DNA of 64,000 nucleotides from Bacteroidia bacterium (GTDB lineage: Bacteria > Bacteroidota > Bacteroidia > J057), in the NCBI GenBank assembly GCA_030430575.1, contig JAUIKF010000027.1, forward strand, positions 1-64,000, written 5' to 3'. The position numbers were made by a program, and so were the translations under genes. The notes beneath the pieces were generated by a model. That model saw nothing but the letters and a program-made list of their open reading frames with translations. It had not been told where the DNA came from and did not search any database. Of this stretch, positions 7,344-16,661 are shown piece by piece. Numbering within the stretch: position 1 is the first letter of the stretch; each line of letters opens with the position of its first letter.

Positions 7344-9875
7344 ATGAACATCTGTACTGTTAGAAGCCTCTTGCTCCTCTGCTGCTATTTAGGAGCCCTT
7401 TCCCCCATTTTTGCCCAAACCCTCTATACCATATCTGGGACCATCACTGATACCGAAGGGCAGCCATTATCTTATGCCAGTATCAGCCTGGATGAGACGA
7501 AATTCGGTGCGGTGACGGATGAGGAAGGAAAATATCGCTTACGCTTGCCTGCGGGTACACATGAGGTGACAGTTGCTTACATCGGATATTCTGCGCAGCA
7601 AGATCGGATTACGGTCAAAGGAGATATGGTCAAAAATTATCAACTGGCGGAGGAGCAGGTATTCCTGGATGATGTCATCATTACGCCTGGGGAGGAAGAC
7701 CCGGCCTACGCCATCATCCGCCTGGCGATTAAAAACAAAAAGAAAAATGCGCGCCCTTTTCCCGCCTATACTTACCGCGCTTACACCAAAACGGAAATCA
7801 AATTTCCCGATGACTTTGACCCCAATACCATTGGGGATTTTGGGGTGGTGGTCTCCAATGACGGAGAGGCCATGGATACGACCACAGTCTCTGAAGACAA
7901 CCCCGAAATGGATTCCAAAATCCTTTTCCTCAATGAAAGCCTCTCCAAAATTTCCGTCCAAGAACCCAACAAACGCAAGGAGGAAATCCTCCGCTCCCGC
8001 ATCAGTGGTGACTCCAAACAATTTGCCCCTATCGGCAACAATATCAACCGATACGATCCCTATGAAGATCGGACGGTCATGAAAGGCATCGCCGATCGTG
8101 GCATTATCTCTCCCATTTCCAATGGCGCTTTCTTTTCTTATAAATACAAACTGCTAGGGACTATCCGCGAAAATGGCGTAGACGCTTACAAGATTCAGGT
8201 GATCCCTAAACGCAAACACGACCCCGTCTTCACGGGGTTCATCTATATCGTAGATTCGCTCTACGCGGTCAAAGAGCTAGACGTCTATATCACCAAGACC
8301 CAAAGCATTGACCTGATGGATACGTTGAAGATCAAGCAGGTATATATGGAAGTTGCAGACAAATGGGTGTATTTCCAGTCTCGAATGGGCTTTAGCTTTT
8401 CGTTTAATCTCTTTGGATTTACCATTCCCTTTGACGGGTTTTCCATGTCTCTTCTTTCCGAATACAATACAGCAGCACAATTTGAAAAACGCCATTTCGG
8501 GAAAGAAGTCTTGGCCATCGATGACTCTGCCCTTGCACATACTCCCGCATTCTGGGACAGCCTGCGACCCATTCCCCTGACGATCGCCGAAGCCAGCGAC
8601 TACCAACTCAAAGACAGCCTGGAAGCGGTCCGCAATTCTCCTGAATACCTCGACTCGCTGAGTCGGAGGAGCAGGAAGGTCAACTTCCGCAACTTGCTCC
8701 TATCAGGCCATACCTTTTATAATTACCGCAAGAAGACCAGTTTGACAATCAGGCCTTTGATTTCAGGCATAGGGTTTAATCCCATTGAAGGGTGGAATAT
8801 TGAGCTTTCCGCAGTCCGGAGGATGCGGTTTGGAAAAGGGAATAGATTGGCTATTGAACCCCAATTTCGATATGGGTTTAGCAATAACCAGTTGAGTTAT
8901 AAAGTGGCGGCAGATATTGGGTTAAAGAAGCGAAGAGGGCGTATCAAATTTGAAGTAGGGGACTACATCACTGAGTTCAGCCCTTTTCCCCAGATATCCC
9001 GCAACCTAAATACGGGGTATAGTTTGTTTGGGAAGGTCAATTACAAACGGTTTTATCAGAAAAAATTTATCTCCCTTTTCTATCGAAAAGAAATACTCAA
9101 TGGCCTTCGGTTTGCGGGCAAAATAGCCGCCTTCAACCGTCGCAGCCTTGCCAATACCAGCGATTACAGTATTTGGAACAAAACGGAGACTTATGCCCCG
9201 AATTTTTCTCTCCCCGAACATAGAGGGTTGGTAGGTGATGTAAGGCTGATATATCAACCTTTCAACCGCTACATACGGACGCCCAACGGGCGTACATCTT
9301 TGGGATCGGCCTGGCCTACCTTTGAATTGCGGTATAGCAAAGCCTTTTCTTTAGGCGACAATACAGATGTACAATTTGACAAAATCACAGCAAGCATCTC
9401 CCATAGCAGCAATTTGGGGGTATTTGGCACCACAGACTGGCGAGCGACGGCAGGGCGGTTCCTGGACCAAACACAGGTATATTTGCCAGATTTCTTTATG
9501 TTCAAAGGAAATGAAACGGTCATACACGATGGGAATTTTGACGAATTTTTCCTCCTTCCCTATTACGAAAAGGCCACTACCCTGCCCTACCTCGAAGCCC
9601 ACGCCGAGCACGCGTTTAATGGCTTCCTTCTCAATAAAGTCCCGGGGCTCCGCGCCCTCAAATTGAAGGAATATGTTGGCGCACATTTTCTCCTAAGAGA
9701 AAACAGGAGACCCTATCTCGAACTCAATGCGGGCATAGAACTACGTATCCTCAAGATCTTGCCCATCCGATTCGACCTCAATTTCCTCCTGCTGGGACAG
9801 CCTACTGATGCCCGCTCAACTTATTATAAGCTGGTATTGCCTTCATTTGGAAATGGAGTCAGCCTGGGAGGGTAA
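7344..9875 (+). CDS. DUF5686 family outer-membrane protein with CarboxypepD_reg-like domain
   Basis: An 843-residue secreted protein. A signal peptide (about 1-25, ending PIFAQ) is followed by a carboxypeptidase-regulatory-like beta-sandwich of about 80 residues (ISGTITDTEGQPLSYASISL, GAVTDEEGKYRLRLPAG), as in SusC-type proteins. A DUF5686 region follows, beginning near PAYAIIRLAIKNKK, and then a long C-terminal stretch of alternating strands (YKVAADIGLKKRRGRIKFEV, FEVGDYITEFSPFPQISRN) typical of a beta-barrel. No TonB box or plug domain is evident. The family is widespread in Bacteroidota with unknown function. ATG 7344 is chosen over an in-frame TTG nine bases upstream because it begins the signal peptide cleanly. 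Confidence 0.9.
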   Translation: MNICTVRSLLLLCCYLGALSPIFAQTLYTISGTITDTEGQPLSYASISLDETKFGAVTDEEGKYRLRLPAGTHEVTVAYIGYSAQQDRITVKGDMVKNYQLAEEQVFLDDVIITPGEEDPAYAIIRLAIKNKKKNARPFPAYTYRAYTKTEIKFPDDFDPNTIGDFGVVVSNDGEAMDTTTVSEDNPEMDSKILFLNESLSKISVQEPNKRKEEILRSRISGDSKQFAPIGNNINRYDPYEDRTVMKGIADRGIISPISNGAFFSYKYKLLGTIRENGVDAYKIQVIPKRKHDPVFTGFIYIVDSLYAVKELDVYITKTQSIDLMDTLKIKQVYMEVADKWVYFQSRMGFSFSFNLFGFTIPFDGFSMSLLSEYNTAAQFEKRHFGKEVLAIDDSALAHTPAFWDSLRPIPLTIAEASDYQLKDSLEAVRNSPEYLDSLSRRSRKVNFRNLLLSGHTFYNYRKKTSLTIRPLISGIGFNPIEGWNIELSAVRRMRFGKGNRLAIEPQFRYGFSNNQLSYKVAADIGLKKRRGRIKFEVGDYITEFSPFPQISRNLNTGYSLFGKVNYKRFYQKKFISLFYRKEILNGLRFAGKIAAFNRRSLANTSDYSIWNKTETYAPNFSLPEHRGLVGDVRLIYQPFNRYIRTPNGRTSLGSAWPTFELRYSKAFSLGDNTDVQFDKITASISHSSNLGVFGTTDWRATAGRFLDQTQVYLPDFFMFKGNETVIHDGNFDEFFLLPYYEKATTLPYLEAHAEHAFNGFLLNKVPGLRALKLKEYVGAHFLLRENRRPYLELNAGIELRILKILPIRFDLNFLLLGQPTDARSTYYKLVLPSFGNGVSLGG

Positions 9876-10045
9876 GGGGGGTTCAAGAGGGTTCAGAGTT
9901 CAGGGTTCAGAGGGGCTTTTTATTTCAGGGAAAATTTTTGATTAAATCCGCAAAAACAAGACTTTTGCGGCAAATTCAACCCAGAACCCAGAACCCAGAA
10001 CCCAGAACCCTGAACCCTGAACCTAAAACATAGAACCTTCTTCCA
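9876..10045. repeat. GGGTTCA / AGAACCC heptamer tracts in inverted arrangement
   Basis: Just after the DUF5686 stop codon, GGGTTCA-type units run from about 9880 to 9912. Before the aspartokinase start, the complementary AGAACCC and TGAACCC units run from about 9977 to 10022 with a strict 7-base period. The two halves can pair into a stem of about 20 bp with a loop of about 65 bases. It belongs to the heptamer-tract family found at about ten other gene borders here. Confidence 0.85.
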
Positions 10046-11299
10046 ATGCTTGTAATGAAATTTGGCGGTGCCTCAGTCAAAAATGCAGATGCGATCCGCA
10101 ATGTGGCTAAGATCATCGATCACCATAGCAGCGAACCTTTGCTGGTGGTGATCTCTGCGTCTGGCAAGACCACTAACCACCTCGAAGAGCTGGCTGCCCT
10201 CGCCAAAAAAGGCGATGAGCTTGGGGCCACCCAGAAACTGGCGTCCATCAAGGACTTCCACAATAAACTGGTCCACGACCTCTTTGAGGACAGGGCACCT
10301 ATCCTCGCCAAAACGGCGGCTTGGTACCGCGAGATCGAGCGGATCGTCCATGGGATTTTATTGCTAGAGGAGTTTCCTGCGCGGACCTATGACCGGATCG
10401 TGGCCTACGGCGAATTGCTCTCTACGACGATCGTAGAAGGCTATATGCAGACGCTCGGCGCGCCTTGCAAGTGGCTTGACGCCCGTACGGTCGTAAAGAC
10501 GGACGCCATCTACCAGCAGGCCAATGTCATCTGGTCCCTCACCAAGCAACGTATCCAAGAAGATGTCAAACCGATAGTGCTTGACGGGCAAGTGCTGATT
10601 ACTCAAGGGTTCATTGGTTCTACGCCAGAGGGAAAGACTACCACATTGGGCAGAGAAGGCTCTGACTACTCCGCAGCAATTTTTGCACATTGCCTGGAAG
10701 CGAAGCGCATGATGGTGTGGAAAGACGTAATTGGTATCCTAAATGGCGACCCTCGGCGTATGCCAGATGCGGTGAAGATAGATGAGTTGTCATACGAAGA
10801 AGCAGTGGAAATGACATTTTATGGGGCAACTGTTATTCACCCCAAGACCATTAAGCCTATCTTCACCCAGCAGATTCCATTGTATGTAAAGTGTTTTGGA
10901 GATGTCAACGCTCCGGGAAGCCGGATCTCTACCCATAGCAACGCGACGCTCATTCCCTCCTATATAGTCAAGGAAAAGCAGGTGTTGTTTGAGATTACGC
11001 CCAAGGACTTTTCCTTTATGGATGAGCAGCATATGCGCGAAATATTTGACCGCACCTATAAGTCTGGCATCAAACTCAACCTCATCCAGAATTCTGCGAT
11101 TTCCCTCCTGCTTTGCACAGACCACCACCCTCAACGAACCCAAGCATTTGAAGCCTTATTGCTTGACAATTATGAGGTAAAAGTCTTCTCCGACCTCCAG
11201 CTCCATACGGTGCTCAATTTCCAGGAGGCAGATACTGCATCAGCCAAAGGGGCACGGCTGGTCCAGCAGTTTGGCAATAAGTTGTTTATGGTAAGGTAG
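10046..11299 (+). CDS. lysC: Aspartate kinase (monofunctional)
   Basis: Catalyses ATP-dependent phosphorylation of aspartate, the first step to lysine, threonine, methionine and diaminopimelate. The 417-residue protein starts with the amino-acid-kinase signature MKFGGASV. It contains TTLGREGSDYSAA (nucleotide and aspartate site), VWKDVIGILNGDPR, and SYEEAVEMTFYGATVIHPKT. A short C-terminal ACT region (about 310-417) suggests feedback regulation. There is no fused homoserine dehydrogenase and no lysine or threonine gene next door. The symbol lysC is by family; it could equally be a thrA-type monofunctional kinase. The TAG stop abuts a GAGACCG repeat island. Confidence 0.92.
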   Translation: MLVMKFGGASVKNADAIRNVAKIIDHHSSEPLLVVISASGKTTNHLEELAALAKKGDELGATQKLASIKDFHNKLVHDLFEDRAPILAKTAAWYREIERIVHGILLLEEFPARTYDRIVAYGELLSTTIVEGYMQTLGAPCKWLDARTVVKTDAIYQQANVIWSLTKQRIQEDVKPIVLDGQVLITQGFIGSTPEGKTTTLGREGSDYSAAIFAHCLEAKRMMVWKDVIGILNGDPRRMPDAVKIDELSYEEAVEMTFYGATVIHPKTIKPIFTQQIPLYVKCFGDVNAPGSRISTHSNATLIPSYIVKEKQVLFEITPKDFSFMDEQHMREIFDRTYKSGIKLNLIQNSAISLLLCTDHHPQRTQAFEALLLDNYEVKVFSDLQLHTVLNFQEADTASAKGARLVQQFGNKLFMVR

Positions 11300-11521
11300 G
11301 AGACCGCTCAGGCTCGAAGACTCGCCTTCGCTGCGGGACCGTTCGGGCTGCACCCTCACTGCGAGATCCGAGACCGCTCGAAGACTCGCTGCGGGACTAA
11401 AGGCAAGTTTTTTTCTCATGTCCCACAGTGAGGCGAGTCTTCGAGCCGAACGATCTCGCAGTGAGGAGCTTCGCGACGAACGGTCTCGGTTCTCGCAGCG
11501 AGCCCGCAGGGCGAGCGGTCT
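11300..11521. repeat. GAGACCG-type repeat island 1 (hairpin array)
   Basis: The whole gap between two convergent genes is filled by variants of GAGACCGCTCG...GCTGCGAG in both orientations. The halves are inverted around a T-rich centre (about 11400-11418, CAAGTTTTTTTCTCATG), so a long imperfect cruciform is possible. Left units include GAGACCGCTCGAAGACTCGC; right units include GCGAGTCTTCGAGCC. Each edge is fused to a TAG stop codon (TAG-GAGACCGCTC on the left, TAG-AGACCGCTC read from the right). The T-run in the loop may also act as a bidirectional terminator. Confidence 0.85.
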
Positions 11522-12037
11522 CTACTCCTCAAAACTCCTCTCAATCTCCTTCGCTGCTTTTTCCATTCGGTCTAAAATGCCTTTGTCGCGAAGCTTTTTC
11601 ATCAATTTCTTATTCATCCTGGCAAAGTCTTCCATCAACTCCACATTCATCTCCATAAATTCGACCCCCAAATCCATGCCTGCCTCCATCATGCGTGAAA
11701 GCTCCTCCTGGAGGACTTCAAATTGCTCTTCATCTATTGATTCTATCACAGTTATCGCTTCTTCTTTGTATTGATGGAGGTAATAACGCATCGCACCGCC
11801 AGCGATCTCGTTTTTTTCTTCCTCGGTAAACTCCTCTTCCAAGGCTTTAAAGTCTTCTTCCAAAAAGGCTTTCAATTTGGGGTTGCGCTTTTCCCAATCT
11901 TTTTCTGAAAAGGATTTATGGTCTTCGTCTACCTCCTTGATGAAGGAACGGTAGTCTGACAGGAATTGCTCTTTTTGGCTGGCACAGCTGGCAAGAAGGG
12001 CCAAAATGAGGATGAGGGGTAAATGATAATATTTCAT
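11522..12037 (-). CDS. Small helical lipoprotein of unknown function
   Basis: This 171-residue protein has a lipoprotein signal with lipobox LASC (Cys18). The mature part is almost entirely charged helix, rich in Glu and Lys, with motifs such as FIKEVDEDHKSFSEKDWEKR and EFMEMNVELMEDFARMNKK. It is probably a periplasmic helical bundle or coiled coil anchored in a membrane. It somewhat resembles the DUF6565-like lipoproteins of Bacteroidota, but this is not certain. The gene lies between two GAGACCG repeat islands, and its TAG stop touches one of them. Confidence 0.75.
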   Translation of the reverse strand: MKYYHLPLILILALLASCASQKEQFLSDYRSFIKEVDEDHKSFSEKDWEKRNPKLKAFLEEDFKALEEEFTEEEKNEIAGGAMRYYLHQYKEEAITVIESIDEEQFEVLQEELSRMMEAGMDLGVEFMEMNVELMEDFARMNKKLMKKLRDKGILDRMEKAAKEIERSFEE

Positions 12038-12439
12038 AGTCTTATTTCACGCAGGATACTCTGAAGCGTTGAAGGGATTACACAAAATAAGGATAATTCT
12101 CGGTGTCCTTGCCAATTTAGTAGATCAACTGTAATTTGAGACCGTTCGTCGCTGCACTCCTCACTGCGAGATCGTTCGCGCCTGCGGCACTCACTGCGAG
12201 ACCGCTCGCCTTTCAGGCTCGCTACGAGATCACTCGAAGACTCGCTGCGAGACAAGAGACTAACAGTCATACCTTTGTCCCGTAGCGAAGGCGAGTCTTC
12301 GAGCCTGAGCGGTCTCGCAGTGAGGAGCTTACGACGAACGATCTCGCAGGGAGCCCGCAGGGCGACCGGTCCTTCGGCAAGCTCAGGACAAGTCTCGCAG
12401 CGAGGGCTGAGTCTTCGAAGCCCGAACGGTCTCAACACT
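12038..12439. repeat. GAGACCG-type repeat island 2 (hairpin array)
   Basis: A 296-base island (about 12138-12433) of units such as GCGAGACCGCTCGCC and GCGAGATCGTTCGCGCC, at roughly 22-30-base spacing in the left half and inverted in the right half (CGAACGATCTCGCAG, GAGCGGTCTCGCAG). The right half also holds the widely distributed CCTTCGGCAAGCTCAGGA motif at about 12372. The first 100 bases, upstream of the lipoprotein start, are unremarkable and may hold its promoter. The island ends 6 bases before the kptA ATG, leaving no room for an ordinary promoter outside it. Confidence 0.85.
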
Positions 12440-13009
12440 ATGGATACAAAAACACTCACAAAACGCAGTAAATTCCTCAGCTTAGTCCTTCGACATAAGC
12501 CAGAAGTTATTGGCTTAACCCTCGATGAACAGGGCTGGGCCAACGTAGCAGATCTGTTAGAAAAGCTGCAAGCCAATGGTCGTGCGCTTGAGCGTGCTGA
12601 CCTCAACTATATTGTGGAACACAATAATAAGAAGCGTTTCGCTTTTGATGCGTCGGGGACAAAGATCCGTGCCAGTCAGGGACACTCCTTGGAGGTCCAG
12701 CTAGGCTATGAGGCGATAGCTCCGCCGGTCTTTTTGTATCATGGGACTGCTCGTCGGCATCTAGCCAATATCCTCAAAGAGGGAATACTCAAAGGCAACC
12801 GTCATCACGTGCATCTCTCTGCTGATGTACAGACTGCTACACAAGTGGGCAGCCGTCATGGAAAACCGGTTGTCCTTACCGTCAAAAGTGGCGAAATGAC
12901 TACCGCAGGGCATCATTTTTATCAAAGTGAAAACGGGGTTTGGCTGACCGAGCATGTGCCTGTAGAGTTCATAGAAGAAATGAGTGAATGGAAGAGAATG
13001 ATAAAATGA
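12440..13009 (+). CDS. kptA: RNA 2'-phosphotransferase (Tpt1/KptA family)
   Basis: Tpt1/KptA removes a 2'-phosphate from RNA using NAD+. In eukaryotes this finishes tRNA splicing; in bacteria the substrate is uncertain (RNA repair products or capped/phosphorylated RNAs). The 189-residue protein shows the LRHKPE motif near the N-terminus, then KIRASQGHS, LYHGT and HVHLSAD, which carry the conserved His and Arg residues of the fold. The ATG at 12440 begins the conserved N-terminus; the frame is open further upstream, but only through repeat sequence. The last seven codons (EWKRMIK plus stop) lie inside a dispersed repeat that recurs at 23.3 kb, so the C-terminus may have been reshaped by that element. 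Confidence 0.92.
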   Translation: MDTKTLTKRSKFLSLVLRHKPEVIGLTLDEQGWANVADLLEKLQANGRALERADLNYIVEHNNKKRFAFDASGTKIRASQGHSLEVQLGYEAIAPPVFLYHGTARRHLANILKEGILKGNRHHVHLSADVQTATQVGSRHGKPVVLTVKSGEMTTAGHHFYQSENGVWLTEHVPVEFIEEMSEWKRMIK

Positions 13010-13110
13010 TTATATGATAAGATGATTAAATGGAGGAAGTCCGAAATGAAATATTATTTTCTACCTCTCTTTTCTCTGTTCCCTGCTCTCTTTTCCTAAA
13101 ACCTAAAACC
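12987..13110 (+). repeat. Dispersed ~120-bp intergenic repeat, copy A
   Basis: Starting with GAATGGAAGAGAATGATAAA and running through GGAGGAAGTCCGAAATGAAA to TCCCTGCTCTCTTTTCC, this stretch is nearly identical, in inverted orientation, to 23281-23398. By eye only two substitutions occur over the roughly 98 bases of the core. Its left end covers the final codons and stop of kptA, and its right end runs into a heptamer tract. Confidence 0.9.
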
Positions 13111-13133
13111 CTGAACCCTAAACCTAAAACTTT
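13098..13133. repeat. Heptamer tract (AAACCCT/AAACCTA type) before addA
   Basis: CCTAAAACC-type and CCCTGAACC-type units with a 7-base period end 4 bases before the addA start codon. The orientation is C-rich on the plus strand. It directly continues dispersed repeat copy A, the same association as at 23222-23287. Confidence 0.8.
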
Positions 13134-13136
13134 TCT

Positions 13137-16100
13137 TTGAACGCCCTCATACAATATAAATCCTCCGCAGGCTCTGGCAAGACCTTTACCTTGGTCCTTG
13201 AGTATCTCAAGATCGTCATGCTTGAGCCGTATAATTATCGGCACATCCTGGCGATCACCTTCACGAATAAGGCGACCGACGAGATGAAGTCGCGCATCAT
13301 CGAGAATCTGTCGGAATTGGCGCATACTAGCGGGGATGCATTGACAAAATTGCCTACCTATCAATTGCTTAAGGAATTTTTGGAGGAAAGGGGGCAAGCG
13401 GATAAAATCGATATTTCGTACCAAGCCAGAAAGACCCTCAACCTTATATTGAGCGATTATTCCAGTTTTTCTGTCAGCACCATCGAGAGCTTTTTTCAGC
13501 GTGTCTTACGGGCATTTGCCAAAGAACTCAACATTCCCCTGGGCTATGAGGTAGACATGCAATTGGATGTGACCTTGGATCACATCATCCAGGAAACTTT
13601 TAGAGAGGTGGGATTGGAAGCTGAAGTAACACGTTTACTAGAAGGGTATTTGGAGCGAAATATGGAGGATGAAAAGGGTTGGCGAATTGAAAGCAGTATC
13701 AAAAACCTGGGCTTCGAAATCTTCAAAGAGCAATTTCAAGCCTTGCTAGTTGCCGCCCAATCAGATGAAAAAAGCACCCATGCAACTTCCCTACAAGCAG
13801 TAGAAGCGTTGGAAAAGGAGGTCTGGAAGCGTAGACGCACTTTTGAGCAGGCCATGCATAAGCGGGCGAAAGAGGCCGTCGCCCTGCTGGAAAGTGCTGG
13901 TCTAGGCCCATCAGACTTCAAATGGGGCGCCAAAGGCTGTGTCCCCAATTATTTTTACAAAGTCCTCAAAGACCAGGCATACGCTCCTGGTGCCCGCGCC
14001 CTGAAAGCTGCCCGGGGTGAAAATGAATGGTTTAAGGACGGAGCTCCTACCGCTGTGGCCATCCTCGATGTCTTGGATGCAGGGCTTCAGCGCTTGCTGG
14101 AGGAGATGGTGGCACATTATGACGCAGGATTTCTCGCCTATACCACTGCCTATATCGTCTCCCAGACCATCCATAGCTTTGGGCTGATGAGCGACCTGCA
14201 AAGTAAGTTGGTGAACTACCGCAATGAAAACAATCGCCTGGTCATTTCCGATACCAGCTATTTGCTCAAAAGCATCATTTCTGAGAAAGACACGCCTTTT
14301 GTCTATGAGAAGGTGGGCACGCGCTACAAATACTACCTGATCGACGAATTTCAGGATACCTCTGACATGCAATGGGAGAACCTCAAACCATTAGTCTTAG
14401 AGGCCCTCGCTAGCGGATCAGAAAGCCTGATCGTAGGCGATGTAAAGCAGTCCATCTATCGATGGCGCAATGGCAATATGGCCTTGCTCATGCGGGTGGT
14501 CGAGGAGCAGCTAAAGGAACGCGGCCAGCAAGTCAGCACCCGTCACCTACTCAATAATTGGCGTACGGCGCCTGAGGTGGTCACTTTCAATAACCGCTTT
14601 TTCGAATTGGCTGCCAGTGCGTTGGGGCAGGAATTCCCAGAATTGAATGGGGAGGTCTTTGAAAAGGCTTATAATACAGTAGCCCAGAAGCCTATGAAAA
14701 AAGGCGACCGTGGCTATGTATCGATCACGTTTTTTGATGACAAAAAACGCGGCGATCCGCCAGAAACCCCTTCATGGCAGGACCAGGCCATGGAACGATG
14801 TGAAGCCCTGATCAGAGAACTGTTGGTAGAAGGTTATCGTGCCAACGATATTTGCCTATTGGTGCGTCGCAATTCTGATGGAGAGCGCGTAGCTGCCTAT
14901 TTACAAGAACACCATATTAAGGTGAGTTCAGCAGAATCCCTGAAGCTAGAGGTGCATCCTGGGGTGTTGTTGTTACATGCCATATTGAGTCATCTCAATT
15001 ATGAAGGGGATTCCATCCACTTGGCGCGAGCGGCATATTACCACTACCTGGTGGAACGCCGCGAACGGCCTCAAGGACAACAGAAGCTAAACTTTACGCC
15101 CGAACATGTGGTGCCACATGAGTTGTTTACCGATGGGGAGAAGTTTCTCCCTGAATTATTTCTCAGGCATCGGAACACCCTTCGGCAGCTCCCTGTATAC
15201 GAATGCCTCGAACGGCTATTGCATTATTTTCCCAACCTCCCCTACCCCAACGCCTACCTACAAGGCTTCCTCGATACGGCATTGGAATACGGGAGCGCAC
15301 AGGATGGTAGCATAAGTGGCTTTTTGGCCTATTGGGAAGAAGTCAAACATAAAAAGGCGATCGCGGGCGCCGCCGAGGTCGATGCAGTCCAGATCATGAC
15401 CATCCACAAGGCAAAAGGCTTGGAGTTTCCTGTGGTCATTTTGCCTTTGGCAGATTGGGACCTCGCGCCCAAAACGGGGAGCATCATCTGGGTTCAGCCC
15501 CAAGCGCCCCCGTATAATGCTTTTCCCTTTTTGCCGATCCGCTATGGTCCAAGATTGGAAGACTCCATTTTCAACGGAGATCATCTCTATGAAAAGGTCA
15601 TGAGCTACCTCGACAACCTCAATATGCTCTACGTGGCATTTACCCGTCCCCAAAACCGCCTGTACGTGCTCACAACGGCTGGCAAGAAAAATCGGACGGG
15701 GAAACTCATCCAGCAAGTAATTGGCGTGGGGGGAGAAGAAGGATTGGGATTAATAGAGAAAAAGGAAGGGAATCACTATATCAGAGGTGAGAAGCAGCCC
15801 TATAAACCCAAGGACCTGCAAGCCATCGACAGCTTTCTGCTCTCCAAGCGTCCCACGCTTTTTGCAGACTGGAACCAGACGGTTCGCATTCGCTACAGTT
15901 CCAATCGCTATTTGAAGGCGGGCATCATGGAGCGGACGGAACGTCTGGAGGCAGGCGAGCTCTTACATGAGGCCTTGGCCCATGTCAAGCATTTGGCAGA
16001 TGTGCCGGCGGCTGTGGAGAGATTGGCGCTGAGCGGCTATATCTCCCATGCGGAAAAATCCGCCTTCGAACAGCGGCTTCGCATGACGATCAGCCTGCCT

Positions 16101-16361
16101 GAAGTGATCGAATGGTTCGACGATTCATGGGAAGTGCGCAATGAGTCTGATATCATTACGTCCAGTGGGCCTATCCTCCGTCCTGATCGCGTCATGATTA
16201 AGGACAATAAAGCCACAGTAATTGACTACAAAACTGGACACAAAAAACAATTGTATACAAAACAGGTCAGTATTTACAAAGAGGCATTGGAGGCAATTGG
16301 CTATGAAGATGTACGTGGCTTTCTGTACTATACTGAATTGGGGAAGGTAGAAGAAGTGTAA
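13137..16361 (+). CDS. addA: UvrD-type helicase with C-terminal nuclease (AddA-like)
   Basis: A 1074-residue superfamily 1A helicase-nuclease that, in AddAB-type complexes, processes double-strand ends for recombination. Motifs: Walker A SSAGSGKT (9-16), motif II YYLIDEFQDTSD (near 400), motif III VGDVKQSIYRWR (near 432), motif V TIHKAKGLEFP (near 755) and motif VI YVAFTRPQNRLY (near 832). The C-terminal RecB-like nuclease retains DRVMIKDNKATVIDYKTG (about 1017-1034) and a downstream Gln/Tyr (KQVSIYK). Translation probably starts at TTG 13137; no in-frame ATG precedes the P-loop. No AddB partner lies in the window, so it must be elsewhere or the protein acts alone. Confidence 0.9.
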   Translation: MNALIQYKSSAGSGKTFTLVLEYLKIVMLEPYNYRHILAITFTNKATDEMKSRIIENLSELAHTSGDALTKLPTYQLLKEFLEERGQADKIDISYQARKTLNLILSDYSSFSVSTIESFFQRVLRAFAKELNIPLGYEVDMQLDVTLDHIIQETFREVGLEAEVTRLLEGYLERNMEDEKGWRIESSIKNLGFEIFKEQFQALLVAAQSDEKSTHATSLQAVEALEKEVWKRRRTFEQAMHKRAKEAVALLESAGLGPSDFKWGAKGCVPNYFYKVLKDQAYAPGARALKAARGENEWFKDGAPTAVAILDVLDAGLQRLLEEMVAHYDAGFLAYTTAYIVSQTIHSFGLMSDLQSKLVNYRNENNRLVISDTSYLLKSIISEKDTPFVYEKVGTRYKYYLIDEFQDTSDMQWENLKPLVLEALASGSESLIVGDVKQSIYRWRNGNMALLMRVVEEQLKERGQQVSTRHLLNNWRTAPEVVTFNNRFFELAASALGQEFPELNGEVFEKAYNTVAQKPMKKGDRGYVSITFFDDKKRGDPPETPSWQDQAMERCEALIRELLVEGYRANDICLLVRRNSDGERVAAYLQEHHIKVSSAESLKLEVHPGVLLLHAILSHLNYEGDSIHLARAAYYHYLVERRERPQGQQKLNFTPEHVVPHELFTDGEKFLPELFLRHRNTLRQLPVYECLERLLHYFPNLPYPNAYLQGFLDTALEYGSAQDGSISGFLAYWEEVKHKKAIAGAAEVDAVQIMTIHKAKGLEFPVVILPLADWDLAPKTGSIIWVQPQAPPYNAFPFLPIRYGPRLEDSIFNGDHLYEKVMSYLDNLNMLYVAFTRPQNRLYVLTTAGKKNRTGKLIQQVIGVGGEEGLGLIEKKEGNHYIRGEKQPYKPKDLQAIDSFLLSKRPTLFADWNQTVRIRYSSNRYLKAGIMERTERLEAGELLHEALAHVKHLADVPAAVERLALSGYISHAEKSAFEQRLRMTISLPEVIEWFDDSWEVRNESDIITSSGPILRPDRVMIKDNKATVIDYKTGHKKQLYTKQVSIYKEALEAIGYEDVRGFLYYTELGKVEEV

Positions 16362-16661
16362 AAAAACGGCGTTTTCTTTCTTCTATCGCCCTTTTGTCCA
16401 AGGGCTATTTTATCCGAAAACATGAAAAAACAACACTTATATCCGAATATTCGGACATTTTATCCCGTGGCCTAACATGTTCTGATTTAGTGGTATGGCA
16501 TTTGTAATTATGGCAATAACAAACAAAAAGATTATTAATTGACTGATTATTCATTGATTGATTCACCTAGTAAATACACATTTAATAACACCCCCTAAAT
16601 TATTAATCTATCAATCATTCAATCAATAATTCCCTCTACAGCCATCCCAAACCGAAACGCC
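16362..16661. other. Gene-free gap: terminator-like hairpin and AT-rich repeat strings
   Basis: Just after addA, GCCCTTTTGTCCAAGGGC followed by TATTTTAT (about 16389-16412) could form a weak intrinsic terminator. The second half consists of strings such as TTATTAATTGACTGATTATT (from about 16531) and TATCAATCATTCAATCAATAATTCC just before the next gene. These belong to the ATTGATTAATAATT family seen at several gene borders here. No coding signal was seen. Confidence 0.6.

Noticed and set aside
12138-12433. Regularly spaced GAGACCG units resembling a CRISPR array
   Set aside because: Units vary in sequence and spacing, the right half is inverted relative to the left, and there are no constant-length spacers or cas genes.
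12275-12439. Extended N-terminus for KptA reaching back into the repeat island
   Set aside because: The extension is encoded wholly by GAGACCG repeat sequence and has the biased Ser/Arg/Gly composition of that repeat; the KptA family begins at the ATG 12440 region.
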